This document shows, one piece after another, positions 54,001 through 63,600 of a DNA stretch of 64,000 nt; positions within the stretch are counted from its first letter, which is position 1, and every line of letters begins with the position of its first letter. Location: positions 47,690 through 111,689 of the forward strand of contig CALVCV010000003.1 of the NCBI GenBank assembly GCA_944326155.1, read 5' to 3'. The translations under genes and the position numbers were made by a program. The notes below the pieces were generated by a model that was not told the DNA's origin, did no database searches, and worked only from the letters and a program-made list of their open reading frames with translations. Origin of the DNA: an uncultured Bacilli bacterium (GTDB lineage Bacteria > Bacillota_I > Bacilli_A > ML615J-28 > CAG-313).

Positions 54001-55281
54001 TTTTAATGAAGAATATTTATAAAAACATGCTCCATCAAATTCTACATATTGTCCAGCATTTAAAAGTTGTAGTTGTATTTCATTTTCATTATATTTCCAA
54101 TATGCATAAGATCCACTTGTACTTGAATCAGCAGCCATATAGATACCAAGTCCAGTATAGAAATTAACCTTTTTATACCGTACTGTCCAACTCCACCATT
54201 TTGTTAATTCAACAAAACTAGCAATACTATGCTCAATAGCCCAATAACATTGAGGCATAATATAATCAATCCATTCATGATTAATCCAGTTTAAGGTATC
54301 AGAATATAGATAATCATCATAATGAGCAAATCCTGAAGTATTAGAATAAGTTGGCGAAATTAAATTACCATTACTATCATAGGTCGGTGTTGCTTGATAA
54401 CTACCATTTTTATAAATACCTGATGGAGATATACCAAGTTGAACAGTTTTATTATTTTCCGCATTATAAGCACGAATTTCATTGGATAATGCTTCAATGA
54501 AAAGATCAACTTGTTTCCTTCTAAAATCACCGATTGAAAGATTTTCAGTATTATATTTTTCTCTAGTTTCAGCATCATTTGCACCACTGATATAGAAGTA
54601 ATCATCAAAATGAATAGCATCAACATCATAATTTTCAATCAATTCCATACAAGTATCAACAATAAATTCACGAACTTCAGGAATTCCAGGATCAAAAATA
54701 ACATTACTTCCTACTTTTAATAAATTGCTTTCATCATTTGCGAGATTGACAGCAGGAAGAGGCTCTGCCGCATATTGCGAATTGGTTCCATTACCAGAAA
54801 CACGATATGGATTTAACCATGCATGGAATTCAATACCACGACTATGGCATTCTTCAATCAACCATTCAAGGGGATCAAATTCATCAAAATTAACATTACT
54901 CCACCAACTAGCAAGAGGATTCAATTCTGATTTATATAAAGCATTGTTATGGGTACGAACATGGAAAACGATAGCATTCATTCCCATTCTATCCATATCA
55001 TCTAAAACATTGTTCATCATTTCTTTAAATTGAGTCTCACTAGTATATCCTGAGATGTCTCCTGCAAAAACCGTTACCCAAGCTGCTCTTAATTGATTCG
55101 TTGGGTAATTATATTCGGAAAGCCGGTATACTTTTTCATTTGTACCACGATAAGTAAGATCACTACCTGTATGTGTTTTAATGACTTCTAATCCATCTTC
55201 TGCATATGTTTTATTTTCCTGTACACCAAATAAAGCACATACAAAAACTAATGTCAAAAGCATCAAAATAAATTTTTTCAT
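51079..55281 (-). CDS. Large surface-anchored GHL10/YngK-like glycosyl hydrolase with helical repeats
   Basis: A 1400-residue exported protein. A signal peptide (1-27) is followed by a glycosyl-hydrolase-like domain of the DUF187/GHL10 family (about 60-430: RAAWVTVFAGDI, FHVRTHNNALYKS, FHAWLNPYRVS, DAIHFDDYFY). An FN3-like segment (about 465-550) and a beta-rich region (630-850) lie next. A long run of alpha-helical FIVAR-like repeats spans about 860-1370. The C-terminus has a membrane helix (SAYIYIFVTIIFTTSLILL) and RKKH, but no LPXTG. The promoter and AGGAGG site are strong. Likely a cell-wall or glycan-processing enzyme held at the surface; the substrate is unknown. Confidence 0.88.
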   Translation of the reverse strand: MKKFILMLLTLVFVCALFGVQENKTYAEDGLEVIKTHTGSDLTYRGTNEKVYRLSEYNYPTNQLRAAWVTVFAGDISGYTSETQFKEMMNNVLDDMDRMGMNAIVFHVRTHNNALYKSELNPLASWWSNVNFDEFDPLEWLIEECHSRGIEFHAWLNPYRVSGNGTNSQYAAEPLPAVNLANDESNLLKVGSNVIFDPGIPEVREFIVDTCMELIENYDVDAIHFDDYFYISGANDAETREKYNTENLSIGDFRRKQVDLFIEALSNEIRAYNAENNKTVQLGISPSGIYKNGSYQATPTYDSNGNLISPTYSNTSGFAHYDDYLYSDTLNWINHEWIDYIMPQCYWAIEHSIASFVELTKWWSWTVRYKKVNFYTGLGIYMAADSSTSGSYAYWKYNENEIQLQLLNAGQYVEFDGACFYKYSSLKATSSNVVNHAVNLISNDYWAKKIPGAISKYYAPLVDEVAPTGLSYDEVTSTLRFNAVENTRGYMVYKVPKGQTLDKKNIDHVYDYIQDTSIVVDDFYTYDYYVASVNLANETSDAVTIKSVEDASTIINMINNLPNPITYENKDTINQIRNLYNNLPITEQQKVTNLDILIQAESLLKQYEVVAQNLQDYIDTLDLHIKINRTIPLQNNMTLEYKNSEDQNLYNLTTGTRLKNYLATKEIPLIITLTEGELTVSQEILVNIGYTAKDQNGLFYRNDPSSMSPDDEGAYEEGGSGYIGWSGHTFVVENNILYIADGNYHEITDASTIAACNWASVAGVYVNKSAGNVAFKLTDAFDSKSSTNDGYIVVAQDEIKTLGNGFDTEVTITLAPNEAIIIVRYLDSIITGAPMAPVTKLSVGMKAYVDEEAPLTPQDEADFIMQLIETIPTDISLADEDMLLNIQNQYNNLTDEAKALVNNYQKLLEALDRLNQLKEALESQKQQAINEVNSYLDLNNYSNATKKLINDYLTSVIDAINKVENETEIQTIVDAAKSKLDDYLTIEEENAILLQEAKDEYKQKIDELILSFTDITEDEKAELIINGDKFKAQIDNATSISDVKYIWTRAEDTLNLYFENAEKARLEAIAEINNYVNQLTYPAKEIAKIKVLATSEADKIRTMASIAEINQVPSDFRKMVENLHEALVTLKDEVNLSLDDLVKSWYTDAEKVHIEALIALAKAEILEAGDTQEVEAIKNQCIEDVEAYIEGLSKAIGDAEAYLNSLDATLTSVKQLIYQYKQQISSASTVEEVASLLVTFEKAYFEALVDAIKTELNAYIENLDYNAKEKTHIKTQQDALYTQIATLDNIKEVEALVEAFKVATQNAHTELIQKRDEAINKVETASKKTDEALTYCTQILSDLNLAGTKEEVAMLMEDFDTTLATLNQKTNNCTCSNSAYIYIFVTIIFTTSLILLRKKH

Positions 55282-55313
55282 CTTTTGCTAACCTCCTTGT
55301 ACTTCACAATTAT

Positions 55314-55341
55314 ATTATATCATATTTATAAACAATGTCAA
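55314..55341 (-). promoter_or_regulatory. Promoter of the large glycosyl hydrolase
   Basis: On the minus strand consensus TTGACA (55341-55336), a 16-base spacer and TATAAT (55319-55314), about 35 bases before the start codon. Confidence 0.82.
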
Positions 55342-55414
55342 AGGCGATTGCAAGCGTTTTTATGGAATTATTAGGCTAATTTCTAAATTTTTTCATAAAA
55401 GTGGTTTTTTTACA

Positions 55415-55420
55415 TATAAT
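55415..55420 (+). promoter_or_regulatory. -10 box of the TspO-like gene
   Basis: TATAAT 22 bases before the ATG at 55443; the -35 (TTCATA at 17 bases) is a poor match. Confidence 0.5.
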
Positions 55421-55442
55421 CATACTAAGAGGTACTTATTTT

Positions 55443-55907
55443 ATGAAATGGTTTAAAAGAGTTTTACAATTTATTTTTGTTGTTTTTATGTATTTTTTGC
55501 CTTCTTTTATTTTTAAAACCGACTTAGCGTTTTATGATCAATTAGAAGGTCCTAAATTGCCTAGTATTGTTTTTCCTATTGTTTGGAGTATCATTTATGT
55601 TTTAATGGGTATTTTTATTGTGATGCTTTTTGAAAATAAAAAAAAGTATAATAAAAAAGATTTTACTAGAGTCATTATTTTTTTGACAATTAATTATTTG
55701 ATTAGTTTTACCTTTCCTTATTTTTTCTTTGTAAAAGAAAGTTTGTTCTTAGGTTATTTAATTACACTACTTAGTTTTCTTACCATTACCCTTACCACTA
55801 TTGAATCGCTACTACTTTCTAAAAAATATGCCCTACTACTTTTACCTTATGTAATTTGGGGCATTATTGCTTCTGTGTTTGCTATTTTATTATATTTAAA
55901 CAATTAA
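55443..55907 (+). CDS. TspO/MBR-family membrane protein
   Basis: A 154-residue protein with five predicted membrane helices. Family features: GPKLPSIVFPIVWSIIYVLMGI in the second helix region (consensus PPxWVFxPVWxxLY.LMG), a stretch of the third and fourth helices, and LPYVIWGIIASVFAILLYLN in the last. TspO proteins bind porphyrins and other small hydrophobic ligands. AGAGGT lies nine bases before ATG. A lone gene between oppositely directed transcripts. Confidence 0.82.
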   Translation: MKWFKRVLQFIFVVFMYFLPSFIFKTDLAFYDQLEGPKLPSIVFPIVWSIIYVLMGIFIVMLFENKKKYNKKDFTRVIIFLTINYLISFTFPYFFFVKESLFLGYLITLLSFLTITLTTIESLLLSKKYALLLLPYVIWGIIASVFAILLYLNN

Positions 55908-55934
55908 AAAAGTGTAGGTTCTCTACACTTTTTT
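55906..55934. terminator. Bidirectional terminator between tspO-like and M18 genes
   Basis: AAAAAAGTGTAG, 5-base loop, CTACACTTTTTT; perfect 12-bp stem serving the convergent transcripts. Confidence 0.88.
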
Positions 55935-55959
55935 AGTGGAAATTATCACAAAACAAATT

Positions 55960-57222
55960 TTACTGAATAGTAATCAAATTTCCAGTTATTTTTAATTTCA
56001 TTTCATAATATTTTTGTAGTGCTTTACGCATATAATCAATATCTTTTACACCAGTTAATTCCATCGTTGAATGCATTGCAAGTTGAGGAAGACCCAAGTC
56101 AACACAAGGAATACTAACATGAGATTGTAAAATCGCGCCAAGTGTACTACCACCTCTTTGATCACTACGATTGGTATAATCTTGCCACTTTACATCAATA
56201 TCATTACACATTTTTTTAAAAATTGCAGCACTTAACCCATCAGTTGTATATCTTAAGGCTGCTTGATGTTTAATCACAATTCCTTGATTCATCAAAACAA
56301 CATGCGTAGCATCTGCCTTTTCTTGATGATTAGGGTGTTCGGCATGAGCATTATCGGCAGACACAAGAAGCGAATTGGCAAGTAATTGTTGATAGTCTAA
56401 CGCCAAAGATTTTGCTATTCTTTTGATTACGTCAAATACAAATGAAGAGTTCGCAGCATTTGCAGAGCCACTGCCTACTTCTTCATTATTTAATATGACT
56501 GACATCGCAATATTTTGATTATCTGCTTTCATTAGGCTATCAATGCTAAGATAAGCACATTCTAAATCATCTAATCTTGGTGCCAAAAGATATTCTTTAT
56601 TCGCTCCAACTAGTTCTGCCTTTTCTTTATTATATAAAAATAATTCTGTTGATAGTACTTTATCAATCGGAACATATTGACCTAATACATCTTCAAACGA
56701 CTTATCATTACTACCGAGAAGTGGAAGCATATCAATTTGTGGATTAAACTTATTTTCTTGAGCACGATTTAGATGAATTGCCAAACTTGGAATGACTATT
56801 GTTTCATTAAAATTAACCAATTTTTCCTGAATTGTTAAACCTTCATCAATAAATACTCTTCCAGCAATACCTAAAGGTCGATCAAGCCAACTATAATCAA
56901 TCATGCCACCATATCCTTCTGTATTGAGTTTTATATAAGAAGTTCTTCCATCTTTAATTGTTGGCTTGGGTTTTAATTTATAAGAAGGTGAATCACTATG
57001 ACTTGCAACAATATGAAATCCTGTAACATCTTTATTAGGTACTTTAAAAGCAATTAAACTTGAAGCATTACGAATGACATAGTAATTTTTACCAGCCTCA
57101 AGTTGCCATTTTTTATCTTCTTCTAACTTTAGAAATTTACCAGCTACTAACTTTTCTTCTAGATTTTGAATAGCATGATAACAAGTAAATGATTTTTCTA
57201 AAAATTCAATTAATTCTTTCAT
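55960..57222 (-). CDS. M18 family aminopeptidase
   Basis: A 420-residue cytosolic zinc aminopeptidase of the DNPEP/ApeB family. Metal ligands include H75 in IVASHSDSPSYKLKP, the Asp in PRLDDLECAY, and the EE pair in VILNNEEVGSGS, followed by VSADNAHAEHPNH and the C-terminal PCVDLGLPQLAMHSTMEL. It likely removes acidic N-terminal residues in peptide turnover. Its ATG overlaps the stop of the M29 gene by one base. Confidence 0.94.
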   Translation of the reverse strand: MKELIEFLEKSFTCYHAIQNLEEKLVAGKFLKLEEDKKWQLEAGKNYYVIRNASSLIAFKVPNKDVTGFHIVASHSDSPSYKLKPKPTIKDGRTSYIKLNTEGYGGMIDYSWLDRPLGIAGRVFIDEGLTIQEKLVNFNETIVIPSLAIHLNRAQENKFNPQIDMLPLLGSNDKSFEDVLGQYVPIDKVLSTELFLYNKEKAELVGANKEYLLAPRLDDLECAYLSIDSLMKADNQNIAMSVILNNEEVGSGSANAANSSFVFDVIKRIAKSLALDYQQLLANSLLVSADNAHAEHPNHQEKADATHVVLMNQGIVIKHQAALRYTTDGLSAAIFKKMCNDIDVKWQDYTNRSDQRGGSTLGAILQSHVSIPCVDLGLPQLAMHSTMELTGVKDIDYMRKALQKYYEMKLKITGNLITIQ

Positions 57223-58460
57223 TAAAAAACAAAATTTCCTTTCACAAATATTGGTACTTTTTTACCATCATATGTATACCCCGTAATTTCCATATCACTA
57301 CTACCAAACATAAAATCTACATGAGTAAGTGATACATTATACCCCCGACTAACTAATTCTTCTTCGGTTTGCTTGGTTCCATCTTTAATATTCATCGAAT
57401 ATGCATTACCTAATGCCAAATGACAAGAAGCATTTTCATCAAATAAGGTATTATTAAATAAGATATTTAAATTAGAAATAGGTGAGTCATAAGAAATTAA
57501 AGCTACTTCACCAAGTCTTGATGAACCCTCATCTAGTTCAATTAAACTCTTTAAAGCATCATATCCTTCTTTCGCATCAAATTCAACTACTTTACCATCT
57601 TTAAAGATTAAGTAGAAATCTTTAATTAAAGTTCCTTGATAATTGAGTGGTTTTGTACTCACAACCTTACCATTCACTTTATCTTTATGTGGCATTGTAA
57701 ATACTTCTTCGGTTGGAATATTGGGAACAAAATAAACACCATTACCACCCATTTCTCCTCCACCTGCCCAAATATGAGATTCAACTAAACCTATTGTTAA
57801 ATTAGTTCCTAAACAATTTTCAAAATGAAGTTCTTTAAAATTATATTCATTCATCTTCTTGCTATGAAGTTCTAAACGTTTTGTATGTTCTTGCCACTCT
57901 TTTTCTATATCATTATCTAGTGTAACACGTGATGTATACATGATGGCATCAAATAACTTATCCCATGCTTCTTCAACTGGTAAATTAGGGAAAATCGTTT
58001 TTGCCCAAGCATCATTAGGGTATGCAACAATCGTCCATTGTGATTTACTAGAACTATAGTGATTTTGGAAAAAAGTTGTTTTAGGCCCATTAGCACGGCT
58101 TGCAATTAATAACCTATTTACATCGACACCTTTTAAGGCTTCTGGATTTCTTGAGTCAATAACAATACGACAAGCGTTATGCTCAACCATATATTTCATC
58201 TTTAAGAGATCCCATTCAGGCATTTCTTGTAATGTTTCATCACTTACGTAGGTATAATAATTTTTGGTCAATACATCATCTTTCCAATCGACATAAACTT
58301 TTTTAGCCTTCGCAAGGTATGCTTCTTCTTGAATTAGTCTCACAAGAGGGGCAGCATGTAAATCAGATGTAATAATAACAACTTGGCCTTCTTGAACATT
58401 AGCACCAATTTTTACTGCAAGGCGAGCCAATTTTTTCGTTAGTAATTCTTTTTTGTTCAT
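57222..58460 (-). CDS. M29 family aminopeptidase (AmpS/PepS type)
   Basis: A 412-residue metallo-aminopeptidase. N-terminal LARLAVKIGANVQEGQVVII is typical of the family. The C-terminal domain holds the metal ligands: VEFDAKEG, LGEVALI, ASCHLALGNAY, SLTHVDFMFGSSDMEITGY. GGAG is placed 8 bases before ATG. It forms a peptide-degradation unit with the M18 gene downstream and overlaps the ABC-F gene upstream. Confidence 0.93.
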   Translation of the reverse strand: MNKKELLTKKLARLAVKIGANVQEGQVVIITSDLHAAPLVRLIQEEAYLAKAKKVYVDWKDDVLTKNYYTYVSDETLQEMPEWDLLKMKYMVEHNACRIVIDSRNPEALKGVDVNRLLIASRANGPKTTFFQNHYSSSKSQWTIVAYPNDAWAKTIFPNLPVEEAWDKLFDAIMYTSRVTLDNDIEKEWQEHTKRLELHSKKMNEYNFKELHFENCLGTNLTIGLVESHIWAGGGEMGGNGVYFVPNIPTEEVFTMPHKDKVNGKVVSTKPLNYQGTLIKDFYLIFKDGKVVEFDAKEGYDALKSLIELDEGSSRLGEVALISYDSPISNLNILFNNTLFDENASCHLALGNAYSMNIKDGTKQTEEELVSRGYNVSLTHVDFMFGSSDMEITGYTYDGKKVPIFVKGNFVF

Positions 58461-60235
58461 ATTTTTTTCTCCTTTTTGTAATTTTCAATTTGTTCATTTA
58501 TATTGTTTAGATATTCATATCTTTCATACATATAATCAAGCTTTTTTTGTCTTTCCTCAATCTCTTTTTGTAAATCCAAGGCTTTTAAATATTCACTACC
58601 TGCTAAAAATAAAGCTTCATTTAATTGCTTTAACACATCTTCTTCCATTAAAATTTTATTTTCAATTTGATCAAACTCTTTTTTTTCAGATGATGTAAAG
58701 TGAGGAATATTGTTTGCTAGCTGTATTTTTGCGGTATGTTTTTTTTTCTCTAGCAAAGATGCATCCTTAATATAATCACTAATCAAGCCTGTATATTCAC
58801 TAATTTGCTCATTTTGATAAATAAAGTTATGGTTTACAACCTTATCAAGAAAATAACGATCATGTGATATCACAATAACAGCTCCTTTAAATTTTTCTAA
58901 ATAATCTTCTAAAATTTCTAATGTATAGATATCCAAATCATTGGTCGGCTCATCTAATAATAAAATATTGGGATTTGTAATAAGCGTTGCAACTAATTGT
59001 AAACGCCTTTTTTCACCACCTGATAAAGTTGCAATTTTACAATATTGTTGATTTTTAGAAAACATAAATTCTTCTAATAAATTAGAAGCATTCATCAAAC
59101 CACTTGGTGTATCAACAACCTCTTTAATTTTTTTAATATAATCAATAATGCGAAGATTCGGATCAAAGCTTGCATCTTCTTGTTTAAGGTATCCAATTCT
59201 AACGGTTTCCCCAATTGTAATACTACCACTTTCAGGCTGAATTTGACCCATAATAATTTTAAATAAAGTTGTTTTTCCACTACCATTTTTTCCTACAATA
59301 CCAAGACGATCAAGTCGTCTAACATTATAAGAGAAATTTGTGAATAAGATTTTATTCTCTACTTTTTGTGTCAAATTTTCAATAATAATAGTTTTCTTTC
59401 CTAATCTTGTAAATTGGGAAAAAAAAGCCATTTCCTTATTAAGACCATTTAACTGATTATTTTGAGATGAAATTTCTTTTTCTAATTCTTCAAAACGCAT
59501 TAGGCGATCTTTTGATTTAGTAGAACGAGCTTGCGGATTAAGACTAGCCCATGCAGCTTCTTTCTTAAAGAGAACTTGGAGTTTTCTAGAATTTGCAAGC
59601 ACAGCTTGCATTCTTTGTTCTTTTAGGAGTAAGTAATTTGAATAATTTGCCTCATATAAATATATATTACTTTGTTCAATTTCTAATGTCTTTTTGGTAA
59701 TTCTTTCTAAAAAATAACGATCATGTGTAACTAATACCAAAGCTTTAGACCACTTCAATAAAAATTTTTCTAACCAGTTAATCATCCAAATATCTAAATG
59801 ATTGGTTGGTTCATCTAAAATTAATAATTCACAAGGTTTTAAAAGGGTAATTGCAAGGGCAAGTCTCTTTTTTTCGCCTCCTGATAAATTTTTAATGGGT
59901 TTATTATATTCATTTAGTCCAAATTTCGTAAGTATCGTTTTTACTTCATAATCATCTTTTGCTTCACTTTGTCTTAAAGCTTCATCTAATATTGTTTCCT
60001 TTAAGTTAAAACTTGGCTCTTGAGCAAGATAGGATATTTTTAAATTACTTTTTTTGTATATGATGCCATCATCAATAAAATCATCTTGATAAATGGCTTT
60101 TAATAAAGTTGATTTACCAGCACCATTCATACCTACAATACCAATTTTATCATTTTCATTAATCGTAAAGGAGACTTTATTGAGAATGATTTTATCTAAA
60201 TATTTAACAGATACATTATTAAATGTTACAAGCAT
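58457..60235 (-). CDS. ABC-F family ATPase (Uup-like)
   Basis: A 592-residue soluble protein with two ABC ATPase domains and no membrane part. Walker A GMNGAGKST (35-43) and GKNGSGKTT (about 315-323); signature motifs LSGGEKKRLAL and LSGGEKRRLQL; Walker B LLILDEPTNHLD and ILLLDEPTNDLD. A C-terminal coiled coil (about 505-592) follows, as in Uup. ABC-F proteins act on ribosomes or structured nucleic acids. GGAG is seven bases from ATG. Confidence 0.93.
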   Translation of the reverse strand: MLVTFNNVSVKYLDKIILNKVSFTINENDKIGIVGMNGAGKSTLLKAIYQDDFIDDGIIYKKSNLKISYLAQEPSFNLKETILDEALRQSEAKDDYEVKTILTKFGLNEYNKPIKNLSGGEKKRLALAITLLKPCELLILDEPTNHLDIWMINWLEKFLLKWSKALVLVTHDRYFLERITKKTLEIEQSNIYLYEANYSNYLLLKEQRMQAVLANSRKLQVLFKKEAAWASLNPQARSTKSKDRLMRFEELEKEISSQNNQLNGLNKEMAFFSQFTRLGKKTIIIENLTQKVENKILFTNFSYNVRRLDRLGIVGKNGSGKTTLFKIIMGQIQPESGSITIGETVRIGYLKQEDASFDPNLRIIDYIKKIKEVVDTPSGLMNASNLLEEFMFSKNQQYCKIATLSGGEKRRLQLVATLITNPNILLLDEPTNDLDIYTLEILEDYLEKFKGAVIVISHDRYFLDKVVNHNFIYQNEQISEYTGLISDYIKDASLLEKKKHTAKIQLANNIPHFTSSEKKEFDQIENKILMEEDVLKQLNEALFLAGSEYLKALDLQKEIEERQKKLDYMYERYEYLNNINEQIENYKKEKKI

Positions 60236-60302
60236 ATTTTTTCTCCAATATTTATTATATCATATGCATATTAAAATATAAGTAATTTTACATAAAAAAT
60301 AA

Positions 60303-60329
60303 AAAACCATAACAATTTGTTATGGTTTT
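60303..60329 (-). terminator. Terminator of rpmE
   Basis: AAAACCATAACA, 3-base loop, TGTTATGGTTTT with a long T-run on the minus strand; it begins at the rpmE stop codon. Confidence 0.87.
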
Positions 60330-60546
60330 ACTTTTGATTGTTTTTTGCAAGACTTGCACGTTTATTGAAACGATCAATACGGCCAGCTGCTTGAACAAAT
60401 TTTTGTTCACCTGTATAGAATGGATGACATTTTGAACAAGTATCAACACGAATTTCACTCTTAGTAGAACCAGTTTCAAAAGTATTCCCACATGATACAC
60501 AAGTTACAGTTACCTTTTGATATTTTGGATGTATTCCTTCACGCAT
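60328..60546 (-). CDS. rpmE: 50S ribosomal protein L31 (zinc-binding form)
   Basis: A 72-residue ribosomal protein with four cysteines (C16, C19, C37, C40) that bind zinc, so this is the C+ (RpmE) type rather than the zinc-independent paralogue. It starts [16 protein letters not shown]; the conserved [23 protein letters not shown] follows. Single-gene transcription unit with its own promoter, structured leader and terminator. Confidence 0.97.
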   Translation of the reverse strand: MREGIHPKYQKVTVTCVSCGNTFETGSTKSEIRVDTCSKCHPFYTGEQKFVQAAGRIDRFNKRASLAKNNQK

Positions 60547-60604
60547 AATTTGACTCCTTCCGCCATGATTTGGTTATCTATTAAATCATAGTAAGTTGTT
60601 AACC
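60547..60604 (-). promoter_or_regulatory. Structured rpmE leader with potential H-type pseudoknot
   Basis: The predicted mRNA starts close to 60604. Two pairings interlock: GGTTA (60604-60600) with TAACC (60576-60572), and ATGATTT (60589-60583) with AAATCAT (60571-60565). The second stem ends a few bases before the ribosome site GGAAGGAG. This could let L31 bind its own leader and block translation, as known for L31 leaders in several bacterial groups; the match to any known class was not tested. Confidence 0.5.
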
Positions 60605-60610
60605 TTTATT

Positions 60611-60639
60611 ATTATAGCAAATTTTATTGTAAAAGTCAA
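60611..60639 (-). promoter_or_regulatory. Promoter of rpmE
   Basis: On the minus strand TTGACT (60639-60634), a 17-base spacer and TATAAT (60616-60611). Confidence 0.82.
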
Positions 60640-60660
60640 ATTTTTTAATTTATTTTATAA

Positions 60661-60690
60661 AAAAGGATAAGAGAAATCCCTTATCCTTTT
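60661..60690 (-). terminator. Terminator of the large repeat protein gene
   Basis: AAAAGGATAAG, 8-base loop, CTTATCCTTTT, followed by T-rich sequence on the minus strand; it starts 6 bases after the stop codon. Confidence 0.85.
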
Positions 60691-60695
60691 AAATT

Positions 60696-63600
60696 TTAAG
60701 CATTTGCATTAATATATGCAATAGCCTCGGCAATGAAAGTAATTCTTTCGTCCGTTAAGTATTCTGGGTTATAATAATTTGCATCAGCTTCATACTTATT
60801 GTATTCTTCGAAGAATTGACTATCTATTACTCCTGCTAATTCTAGTTGTTCTTGCATATTAGGATTTTCAGCCATTGTATTTACAATGATTTGTAAAATA
60901 GATCCTCTTAATGCTACGCAATTTTTACTAGCTAATAGTAAATTTGCAAGAGCATTAGCATCAGTAGTATTATAAACTAAGTTAAAATCAAATTCTTCTG
61001 CCGCATTAGTGAAATATTTCATTTCAGTTAAAACATCAGTAATTGCATATGCTTCTTCTAACCAATCACGATTACTTTCCATATTAAAGAATGCACCATT
61101 TGTTATTTCAACAACATTATTATTTGTTAATTTTTTAACCCATGTCTCTGGATTTTTAACAATTGCAAAGACACCTGCTTCACTATTGTCTCTTTCACCA
61201 AAAAGAATTGTCATTAATTCAATATTTTCATTAATGGTTAATGTCAATCCCTCAGGTGAACCAAAGCCATTATTTACTAAAATGTTATATCCATTAAATA
61301 GTTTTTCAAATTCACTAGCCCACATATCTGGTGTAAACTCAGGATCATCAAAATCAATGATACCTTCATATTCATCACCAAGATTATTTTCAATATATTC
61401 ACCATATATTTGTGGTAATAATTGTTGTCCTACAATTGACTTGCTCATTGCGTCAACCACAACAATCAATTGATTTTGAACACTTTCATCTTGCATAATT
61501 TCTGGAGTAATATGCTCTAAGTCAACATTATCCATATTTGTGAAATCAACAAGTGCATATAAAGCAGTAATTAAAGCTTCTTTTTCAACTGACCAATCAG
61601 TTATAGTAGTAAAATCAAATACATAATCTTTAAATAAAACTACTTGTGACATACAATCTTCAATAATCTTATCTTCAATACCATTTGCAAATTCCAAATG
61701 TAATATAATGTCGATTAACTCAACGGCAATTCCAAAATTATCTTCTGTAATACCGCCATTTAAATGATTGCTTGCTACAACAAGTCGCAAAATATCGTCA
61801 ATTAAAGCATAGTCGTTAACTAAATTATCGTCAGTGTAATGAGTATCAAATAAACGATTAATATACACATCATATTTACCATCACTAACTTTATTTGTCA
61901 CATATTCAATAACTTGACGGCCAATGAGTGGTAATAATTTGGAGTCTTCAAAATATGGTGTTGCATTAGCAAGAGCACTAAAGAATGTATTGTTCATGTA
62001 AGTATTTTTATCAGATGTAACAAGATCTGCCAAAGCATCCTTAAGTTCATCTAGCGCTCCTTCAAGACCTTGATATTCCTTATCCCAATCAACATCACTA
62101 AAGTCTGTATCTTGGACATCAATACCTGCAAATAACAATGTAAACTTGAAGATATCATCAGTATGTTCAGCAAATGAATCACTATGAATTATCGCATCAG
62201 CAAGAGCTAAAATAGCATCAGTATTACCAAATTGAATATTCTTATTGAATACACCTAAATCAGATAATGCATTAAGTACAGCAAATGTATCTGGTAAGAA
62301 GACATTAACAAATTGATTATTATCAACACCTTCTAAAATATTCAACTGATAAATATCCTTAGTTAAAATTGTAACTATACCATTTAAGATAGGCATTGCC
62401 AATTGTGATACAGCACTAATTTTCATCGCTTTTTCAACACAAACTTGAATAGCTGCTTGAACAGCTGAATCACCTAAAGCTGATAAATCGTTACCTTTAA
62501 ATTCAGCTTGATAATTCTTCACAAAGTTTAACATTTCTTGAATTGCGGCTCTAATATCATAAATTTCTTCTTTTGTAGGAATATTATCATATGATAATTT
62601 TACTTGACCTAATTCATATAAATTAGCTTTAAACTTATCAATTAGTTTTTGCATATTTTCTGTAGGTGTAAAGACATCTGTTAATAAAACAAACAAACGA
62701 TCAGTATTTGTACGATCTGTGAAATCAACAACATCATTGCTGAAGAATCCAGTATCTAACATAGCCTCTAATGTTTCACCAAATTTTACAGAAAGTGTAT
62801 ATACTCTAGTTTCATCAAATCTAGCATAATAAGAATCATCTAAATACTTATCAATAGCTTGATCTACTGCCCAATTAGACACAGCTACAAATGAAGAAGT
62901 TTCAATCATACCATTATATAGATTAATAACGGCACTCATTAATTCTTCATTACCAAAGCATGTGAAGTCTAATACTAAATAATTTGTCAATGCTTGAATA
63001 GTCAACATTTCTTTAGCATATTGCGCCAAGATTTCACCATCAGCTTTTAGATTAATGCCACTTACATCTATAGTAGATGTATCAAAGCTAGATTGTACTT
63101 TGTTACCTAATTTAACGATTGCAGGAAGTTTTTGTTGTAAGTAGTTCAATGAGAAGAAAGCTCTAATTGCTTCTGCTGCATACGCTTGACACTCTGGTGT
63201 ATTATAATTTTCCTTAATTGTTTCAGGAAGTAATTTAATATCATATAATGCACGAGTAGTAACAGCAATATAATGCATATCTTCATTTAAATTATCTACT
63301 GTATAATCTGTCAAATCAGCAAACTCGCTATAATCTGTAGGAATTCGATCTAATAAATATTTTTCATAAACAGGTTTAAACATTTGATCGAAAGCAACAG
63401 AGTTGTCAAGAGCTTCAACAACAAGTACAGCACGCTCTAAATCAATTGTATTATAAATATTTTTAGCTTCATTTGACATATCAGTTAATGACATCTTAAC
63501 AAAATCATTGACATAGTCCTTAATTTCACGAAGAGTATTTATATCATAATCTAAAGTAGCTTTTAAAGTATTTGCAACTATTACTTTTAATTGTTCTTTT

